A stretch of DNA of 60,268 nt, taken from positions 1-60,268 of the forward strand of contig JAUCBJ010008704.1 of the NCBI GenBank assembly GCA_032718475.1, in the 5' to 3' direction. Of the stretch, positions 54,356 to 60,268 are shown in pieces; positions within the stretch are counted from its first letter, which is position 1; each line of letters begins with the position of its first letter. The DNA comes from Nemertoderma westbladi (taxonomy: Eukaryota; Xenacoelomorpha; Nemertodermatida; Nemertodermatidae). Below the pieces are notes generated by a model. That model did not search any database. It saw nothing but the letters and a program-made list of their open reading frames with translations, and was not told where the DNA came from. A program made the translations under genes and the position numbers.

Positions 54356-56436
54356 GTAACAGTTTATAATCTTATTGCAGTAGGCAATAAGGTTGCAAAA
54401 TACCTTAGTGACTGGTAAAACTGAACCGGTACTTTGTAGGTCAGTAGGCCTAACTGTCATCACCGGTACCGGTACTGCTGTACAAGTACATTTAGTATTA
54501 TTCGATTTGATTATTGTATACTGGTAGGTCTTAGTACTTAATCAGGGACTGCAGCCCTGAATTTTTATTGAGATTTTACCTATTTCTGTCGGTTTTATTT
54601 CCTAGTAGGCTAATATTGAGCAGAAGGCGTGTGACCCTGCTCAGATTGTTCAGATAGTTGTAGGCTGAGCTGCTGTCTGACTGTTGTTGAGTTTGGAGAG
54701 ATTACGGCGTGTGTAGAGTTTGTCTGATAAAGTGCCGTTAGTAAGTTGGGGCAGCCATATGCGGTAAGGTCAATCCCCTCTTAAAGAATAAGTCGTACTA
54801 CCGTGTTAGAACGCATACTAACTAACAGTTTCAGAGTCTGCATATACTGTAGTTTATCTAGGCTTGATCGTAGTCTGCCAGTGTTTTAGCCTGAGTTTGT
54901 TTGTGTGGTCTGTTCAGGTACCGTAATAGTTATTACTCAAATATTTGTAGGCTGGATTGTTGTCTAGCTATTTTTAGGTCTGAAGGGATTGCTGCGTGTG
55001 TAGAGTTGGTCTGATAAAGTGCCGTTAGTAAGTTGGGGCAGCCATAAGCTGTAAGGTCAATCCCCTCTTAAAGAGTAAGTCGTACTACCGTGTTAGAACG
55101 CATACTAACTAACAGTTTCAGAATCTGCACATACTGTAGTTTGTTTAGGCTTAATAGTAGTCTGCCAGCGTTTGGTTTGTATTTGTTTGAGTATTCTGTA
55201 CGGGTAGCGTAATATTTATTATTCAGAGTTTATGCGATTATTCGCAACATTCATGTCCCCAAGTTTATTCCTACAGTAATTGTGCTTGTTATACATACCG
55301 TTATAGTTAAACTAACCCCGGTACTACATCAGGGCTGCTTGGCGTAGGTAAAGACTGACGACTTTGTGCTTCGGTCACTCCAGCAGATGCCGTGGTTCTT
55401 TTAACTGTTCAAGTATATTTAACTACTGATTATTTGTTATACCGGTACTTGTACCTAATTTAGGGTTTAGTGTACAGTGCTTTCCGAAGTAATTAGTGTA
55501 GGCAGTATATTTGTGTTGTAAAGTGGTTGATAGGCACATTCGTTAGCTCTATTAGCTTCTGGGTAGGAACAATCCGTGATACATAACGTAGTACCTATAG
55601 CGATACGGTTATAGGTCGTCAGGCGGTGGTATTTTCCTATCTGGACAGTACAATATATTTACTACTTATTATTTCAAATACCGTAGTACCCTGTCCGTTG
55701 TAATAACCAGAATTCTAACCCTTTGTTAGGCTGGTTTGTAGACTTCCTGTAAAATTACCCTAAAAATTTCGTACGTAATATTTTGTTGTGTTTAATTAGA
55801 GAATTAATCTCACCAGTATAGTAAGTAATTTGTAGTATTAAGTAACTTAGGTAAATTAGATTCAGAAATTAGAATCAGTTTTAGTGTCAAATAAATAGCA
55901 CTTCACTGAGAGGCGTTCAGCTTCTGTGTAGTGACTCCCCCAGAAATAATAACATTTATTTCAAATATTGACAAAAACCCATTTAAACGGGTATATAAAT
56001 ATTATAAATCAACTCAAACGATTTATAAATAGTAGGCCTGTCATACAACAACTAGGTCTCACTATCAGTTGGACTACTGCTTGAATAACGGTAATAAAGT
56101 AAGTTAAAGTAACCAAGTAACCCTAAAATATTCAGAAATTCAATTATTCTAAAAAATAATTGACATACCGGTACTTACCATAGGCTTATTATATATATTT
56201 ATATATATTTGTGCTATAATTATGATTATAAGATTATTATTACTGTGACAACTCTAGTCTGTAATAATACTTATATATATACTATAAGCATACCGGTATT
56301 CTAATATATTATATATATATCACGCTACACTGAGTAGCAGTATCGGTAATTAATTGTTAGGCTAACGGTGATACTGAATTACTAGACTTACTTTGACTGT
56401 ATTTATAGCCGTAGGCATTCAACTGTGTAAACAAAC
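54356..56436 (+). other. BEL copy 2 leader with a 288-bp tandem duplication
   Basis: About 2.1 kb of untranslated leader. The unit with GTGCCGTTAGTAAGTTGGGG, AAGAATAAGTCGTACTACCG and CAGTTTCAGARTCTGCA occurs twice, 288 bp apart (about 54713-54900 and 55005-55190), matching the 287-bp duplication in copy 1 in reverse orientation. Confidence 0.8.
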
Positions 56437-59400
56437 ATGTCAGACGCAACCCAATCACTGTCAGATAGTGTCTTAGAAAGTGTTAGAATGAGTATTAGAC
56501 TTAGACAGTGTATTAAAAGGATCTGTGACCAAGATCAAAGTATAGAACATCCCAGATCCAAGTCTAAGTCACCTACTATTGAAAGAAAGGCCACCCCTAC
56601 AGTAGTAGTGTCAGACCCTAGGCTAGTAGAACAGCGTAGGTCTATCATCGGCACTTGCGCCCAAGTCAAGCGGGATCAAGAAGCAGCTGTCAAACCGCAG
56701 CAACATCCTAGCCAAGAACCTAGTTCTCAGCGTCCCGATAGCTCCAGTAGTTCGGACACTGCTGAGCGGACACCCGAACGCGGAGCGAAGATGGCGGATA
56801 CGGTTTATGATGAGCGGCCAACCTATGAAGAATCAACCGACGCCACTTCTTCTCAAGTGGAAAGTGAGGTGGAAGGCGAAGTGGAAGGTGAGGTGGAAGG
56901 CGAAGTGGAAAGTGAGGTGGAAAGCGAAGTGGAAAGCGAATTAACATCAGCAGAGAAGCCGCGAACTAGAGACGCTATCGACATTTATTTGTCCGACTAT
57001 CAGCGATTCCTAGGAGACGAAGAGTTGAGGAGACGGCTGTCTGGACTTTCCCCTAATAGTGAAGGAACCAAGCTTGTGTTGGACTCAATCGATGCCGAAA
57101 TGTTAGCTGCAAACCAAGCTGAATGTGATGAAAACCTCCGCCTCATTAGAGTCCGAGAAGAACAAGTAAAGAAAGAACTGATAGAGACAAGAAGGGTAGC
57201 AGCAGCAGAAGCAGCGGAAACAGAAGCCGAAAGAAAGGCAAAAGCGGCGGAAGCAGAAGCCGAAAGAAAGGCAAAAGTGGCAGAAGCACAGCGGAGAGCG
57301 TCTGAGGCGACTATCCAATTGGAGTTGGAAAAGCTGCAAGAGACGCAAGACAGTATAAATAAACAGTTTACTGCTAATCAGATGCAGATGATGAGAAAAT
57401 CTACTCCCAAGCGCCAGGGGTACACATCCTCAGAGGAAGGCGATACTACCGATCCTGAAGGCGGAGGAAATGGATCTCATCTAAGTAGGCGTAGAAAAAC
57501 ATATTACCGTCGCAAATTGCCTGATTTGCCCCCAGCTGTTAAAAGACAGCTAACTAGCACAGACTTAGGTAGTGCAGAACCCATAGAACAATTTATCCAG
57601 GTCAAAAGACTCCCTACTATAGTCGATGAACCTGAAATAATTAGGCCTGTTGTTCCCAAAGTCACTTCTGTGCTAGAGACCCCTGCACTTCCAGAGCTTA
57701 ACTCTAAATTCCCTTTACATAGTACTACACTGCCTGTACCCGGTGGAACATTCCATGCAAATACCCCTGTCCAGATAGCAGAGAGAGAAATCAATAATTT
57801 GTCTCCCGTCGTCCCGCGTCAGCCCGCTACTATGTTGGCGACTCCCGCTTCGGCGGTTGAGTGGGTGGAGGAGGGACGGCGGGGGATGAATCTCCTGTTA
57901 GGACAGATGCAGGAGACTGTCCACCAACTTAAGGGAACGGTGAGGGAAAGTAGAGCAGAGTTGCAAGAAGTGCAGCAAAGTATCGCGCTAGAACGCGACA
58001 AATTAGTCAATATACAAAAAGGCATACCAATGCCCCCTGTAACATTGTGTCAACCCGTTAGGTCTGAAGTACTACATGCGCAAGGTGTGGAGCCTACACG
58101 CATCTATACTGCTAGTGAAGTTGAAACTCCTATAGCAAACCCTATTAAGGGTGATTATAGACCTGTTATTAATGATATTCCCTATAGACCTGATAATGAT
58201 CCGAGAAATTTATATACCGATAATTCGATATTAAATAACACGATGGTCCAAGAAAGCTTTACGCGTCAGATGGCTAGAACAGAAGCCCGCCAAGCGGTCA
58301 AAGTTGGAGAGATCGTCAAATTCAATGGAGATGAGATGAAATGGTTACCTTTCAACGAATATTACAAAGATAGCATACAGAACTCTGTACTATCTAACGG
58401 AGAGAAACTTAGATTCCTCATCAAGTGCTTGGAAGGACCTCCCAAGTTAATGGCGTTAAAGTTTATTGGACATCCAGATGGATTGAGACAAGTTTGGGAT
58501 ACACTAAACATCAGGTATGGTAACAAGGATAACATAGCTAAGTATTTGTATGCAAAATTAGTAGCCCCCCGACACTTCCTTAGTAGCGAGATTATAGAGT
58601 TTTCCGATGAAATTCAAGAGATCTGTAGACAACTGGACTGGTTAGGTAAGTCGCATGAATATCAGAGTTCCATGGTTATTGGAGCCGTAGTCTCTACTTT
58701 ACCAAAGGGTGGAGTATGTACACGCTGGGACAAGAAAGTGTTGTACATGAATGAACAACAACGACGAAGTCCTACCATGGCTGATCTCATGTCCTTCTTA
58801 GATAGTGAAGTAAAATTACAACTCATAAGGCAGTCCAGAGAGAAAACATCGGAAAATAAGGTAAGTGAGAAACCCGTTTCTAGGAGAAGGATAATACCAG
58901 TGTGTTATACTGACGACGGCGAAAGCCAAGCTTCTCAAGAAGAGGACAGCGGGAAAGACACAGCAAAATCTTACTATGACAACAAGACCTATAAAGACGT
59001 AAGTAAATACAAGTCTCGAACCAGTGACAGGAGAGAACAGGTAACAACAACTCCTCCTACGTCTCCTAAGAGAATTCACGGAAGAAAGCCCGAAGAAAGA
59101 ACGAGAGTGCATAACGTTAACCAAGTTAAGGTGAGTAACATCAAACCAAAATGTGCGCTGTGCGACGGGCCCCACCGTTTGAGTGCGTGTGCTGAATTTC
59201 TAAAGAAATCCCCTGTAGACAGACGTACAGTCCTGTGGAATAAGCGGCTATGCTATAATTGCCTCAGATCAGGACACCAACGGCGAACCTGTTACTCCGA
59301 CGTAAAGTGTGCAAAGTGTGGCGCGAAACATCACATCTTGTTACACAGTGAGTTCGAACGAGACAACCCGAGTCAGGTAAGTGAGCCCGAACTACATGTC

Positions 59401-60268
59401 CAATTCAGTGATGTGAACGACACTGACCAAGGTTCTGAGTGGGAAGGATTCTATACAGACGAATTCTCCGATGCCAACGAATCCTGTTATCTAATAAATA
59501 CCACAGTGTATCGAGCACTTACGGATGAAAAGGACACTGACGAGTTTACTCCAACTCCTTTTGACAAACAACCATCTTGGAAAGTTCCAACTTCCAACAT
59601 AGGAATAAGAGAATTTCCTGTAGTGCAAGTTCGAGTTCATGGTCCCAACAAGAGTTACATAGTGAACGCCCTACTTGACTCCGGCAGCACAGGAACATTC
59701 ATCGATCAAGAACTAGCCGAAGATATCTTTGCTGGACAACCCAAGTTCCGGACTAAATTGAATATGTCAGGAATTATACAGGTTTGGAAATCTACCATAA
59801 CGGCAGATTACTATGTAGGTGCGTTGTCCACCCCCCAGGATAAATTAGGAGCACAAAGTATAAGGTCAGTAAAAATGGTGGCTATAAAGAACTTCGCTAC
59901 TACCCAAGCAGACCTTTATAATTGGGACGAGGATGAGAGCATCCAACATCTTAAGATACCTCGATTCCAGACAGATTATCCTGGAGTGCAAATACTCATC
60001 GGCCAAAACGCGCATGAGGCGCTCGAGACATTGGAGAAACGGCCTGCTCAACCACAGCCACTGCAAACCTATGCGGTAAGAACTAGAGTAGGTTGGTACT
60101 TCACTGGCCCTTCCCGTAGAACTCTCAAAGAGAGATTACCTCAACAACAGGTATACCAAGTAAAGGGGGAAGTGGAGAGCAGTGATGTGGACGATCCAAC
60201 TGAGGGAACACCATACTCCTCAGATAATGACGATATTAACTCCAATGTAGATCAATGGAGACATTGCC
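56437..60268 (+). CDS. BEL copy 2 Gag-protease polyprotein (partial)
   Basis: 1277 codons open to the window edge. Residues about 145-170 are a (VEGE/VESE)n acidic repeat and residues about 230-300 an Ala/Glu/Arg coiled coil with a repeated AEAEAERKAKA unit; neither occurs in copy 1. The DUF1759 Gag domain lies at about 625-760, with zinc knuckles CALCDGPH, CYNCLRSGHQRRTC and CAKCGAKHH at about 905-970. D1081 in LLDSGSTGTF is the protease aspartate. The frame then passes through DDPTEGTPYSSDNDD to VDQWRHC at the window edge, the same junction that in copy 1 leads directly to the integrase connector. Reverse transcriptase is thus absent here too. Gag and protease are joined without the insertion seen in copy 1. 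Confidence 0.87.
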   Translation, partial: MSDATQSLSDSVLESVRMSIRLRQCIKRICDQDQSIEHPRSKSKSPTIERKATPTVVVSDPRLVEQRRSIIGTCAQVKRDQEAAVKPQQHPSQEPSSQRPDSSSSSDTAERTPERGAKMADTVYDERPTYEESTDATSSQVESEVEGEVEGEVEGEVESEVESEVESELTSAEKPRTRDAIDIYLSDYQRFLGDEELRRRLSGLSPNSEGTKLVLDSIDAEMLAANQAECDENLRLIRVREEQVKKELIETRRVAAAEAAETEAERKAKAAEAEAERKAKVAEAQRRASEATIQLELEKLQETQDSINKQFTANQMQMMRKSTPKRQGYTSSEEGDTTDPEGGGNGSHLSRRRKTYYRRKLPDLPPAVKRQLTSTDLGSAEPIEQFIQVKRLPTIVDEPEIIRPVVPKVTSVLETPALPELNSKFPLHSTTLPVPGGTFHANTPVQIAEREINNLSPVVPRQPATMLATPASAVEWVEEGRRGMNLLLGQMQETVHQLKGTVRESRAELQEVQQSIALERDKLVNIQKGIPMPPVTLCQPVRSEVLHAQGVEPTRIYTASEVETPIANPIKGDYRPVINDIPYRPDNDPRNLYTDNSILNNTMVQESFTRQMARTEARQAVKVGEIVKFNGDEMKWLPFNEYYKDSIQNSVLSNGEKLRFLIKCLEGPPKLMALKFIGHPDGLRQVWDTLNIRYGNKDNIAKYLYAKLVAPRHFLSSEIIEFSDEIQEICRQLDWLGKSHEYQSSMVIGAVVSTLPKGGVCTRWDKKVLYMNEQQRRSPTMADLMSFLDSEVKLQLIRQSREKTSENKVSEKPVSRRRIIPVCYTDDGESQASQEEDSGKDTAKSYYDNKTYKDVSKYKSRTSDRREQVTTTPPTSPKRIHGRKPEERTRVHNVNQVKVSNIKPKCALCDGPHRLSACAEFLKKSPVDRRTVLWNKRLCYNCLRSGHQRRTCYSDVKCAKCGAKHHILLHSEFERDNPSQVSEPELHVQFSDVNDTDQGSEWEGFYTDEFSDANESCYLINTTVYRALTDEKDTDEFTPTPFDKQPSWKVPTSNIGIREFPVVQVRVHGPNKSYIVNALLDSGSTGTFIDQELAEDIFAGQPKFRTKLNMSGIIQVWKSTITADYYVGALSTPQDKLGAQSIRSVKMVAIKNFATTQADLYNWDEDESIQHLKIPRFQTDYPGVQILIGQNAHEALETLEKRPAQPQPLQTYAVRTRVGWYFTGPSRRTLKERLPQQQVYQVKGEVESSDVDDPTEGTPYSSDNDDINSNVDQWRHC

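Larger units (their letters stand above)
53122..60268 (+). mobile_element. BEL/Pao element, copy 2 (runs off the window)
   Basis: Plus-strand member of the same family as the element at 22966-40918, in opposite orientation. The 5' LTR is 53122-54355 (1234 bp, TGTAAAAGC to GCGCGAACA), the leader 54356-56436, and an uninterrupted Gag-protease frame starts at 56437. The sequence is clearly diverged from copy 1 in LTR, leader and protein, so the family has more than one lineage. The 3' end is outside the window. Confidence 0.88.

Noticed and set aside
58816-59175. Antisense frame inside BEL copy 2
   Set aside because: Opposite-strand shadow of the Gag-protease frame, mirrored by 28975-29325 in copy 1.

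Overview
The window is animal nuclear DNA. It carries metazoan genes (a SPEF2-like flagellar protein and a BTBD8-like two-BTB protein), exons bounded by GT/AG splice sites, and many retrotransposons, DNA transposons, satellites and long inverted repeats. The species cannot be read from the sequence. BEL/Pao and Mutator-like elements, a hammerhead ribozyme and very frequent TAGGCCTA and ACCGGT words suggest a marine invertebrate, perhaps a deuterostome such as an echinoderm or hemichordate. That placement is a weak inference.

Layout, left to right. 1-7.7 kb: intergenic DNA crowded with fold-back elements (818-1740, 1804-2292, 4617-5551, about 6667-7659), a 22-bp satellite, a tRNA-derived SINE and one terminal coding exon on the minus strand (3447-3641). 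8.15-15.0 kb: a 2281-codon intronless plus-strand gene with two BTB domains, an apparent BACK-like region and two large arrays of unrelated ten-residue repeats. 15.9-16.6 kb: two small minus-strand exons; the acceptor of the upstream one (16489-16605) lies at the edge of a 46-bp satellite that appears to be built from copies of that acceptor. 18-22.9 kb: a 47-bp palindrome, a decayed LINE, a CpG-rich 20-22-bp satellite, an inverted array and a roughly 140-bp tandem repeat.

22.97-40.92 kb: one BEL/Pao LTR retrotransposon on the minus strand with 1225-bp LTRs that differ at only two positions I could find and a perfect 5-bp target duplication. It encodes Gag and protease but has no reverse transcriptase, RNase H or recognisable integrase. 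A 7.19-kb Mutator-like DNA transposon with an intact 771-residue transposase, terminal inverted repeats of about 470 bp and a perfect 9-bp target duplication is nested inside it (30647-37836). A second, diverged copy of the same BEL family starts at 53122 on the plus strand and runs off the right edge. It has an uninterrupted Gag-protease frame and reaches the same reverse-transcriptase deletion junction.

Between the two BEL copies lie a first exon on the minus strand (42917-43028), a large inverted repeat (44933-46134), the SPEF2-like gene (46521-48587, plus), a hammerhead ribozyme motif on the minus strand overlapping tRNA-type A and B boxes (51182-51254), and a truncated LINE reverse transcriptase (51475-51894).

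The strongest unusual signals are: a recently moved BEL family that keeps Gag and protease but has lost its polymerase; consensus 5' splice-site words repeated and conserved through its Gag-protease frame; several fold-back elements with tandem-repeat arms and 9-11-bp target duplications, next to a Mutator-like element of similar design; the hammerhead; and a satellite that multiplies a splice acceptor.
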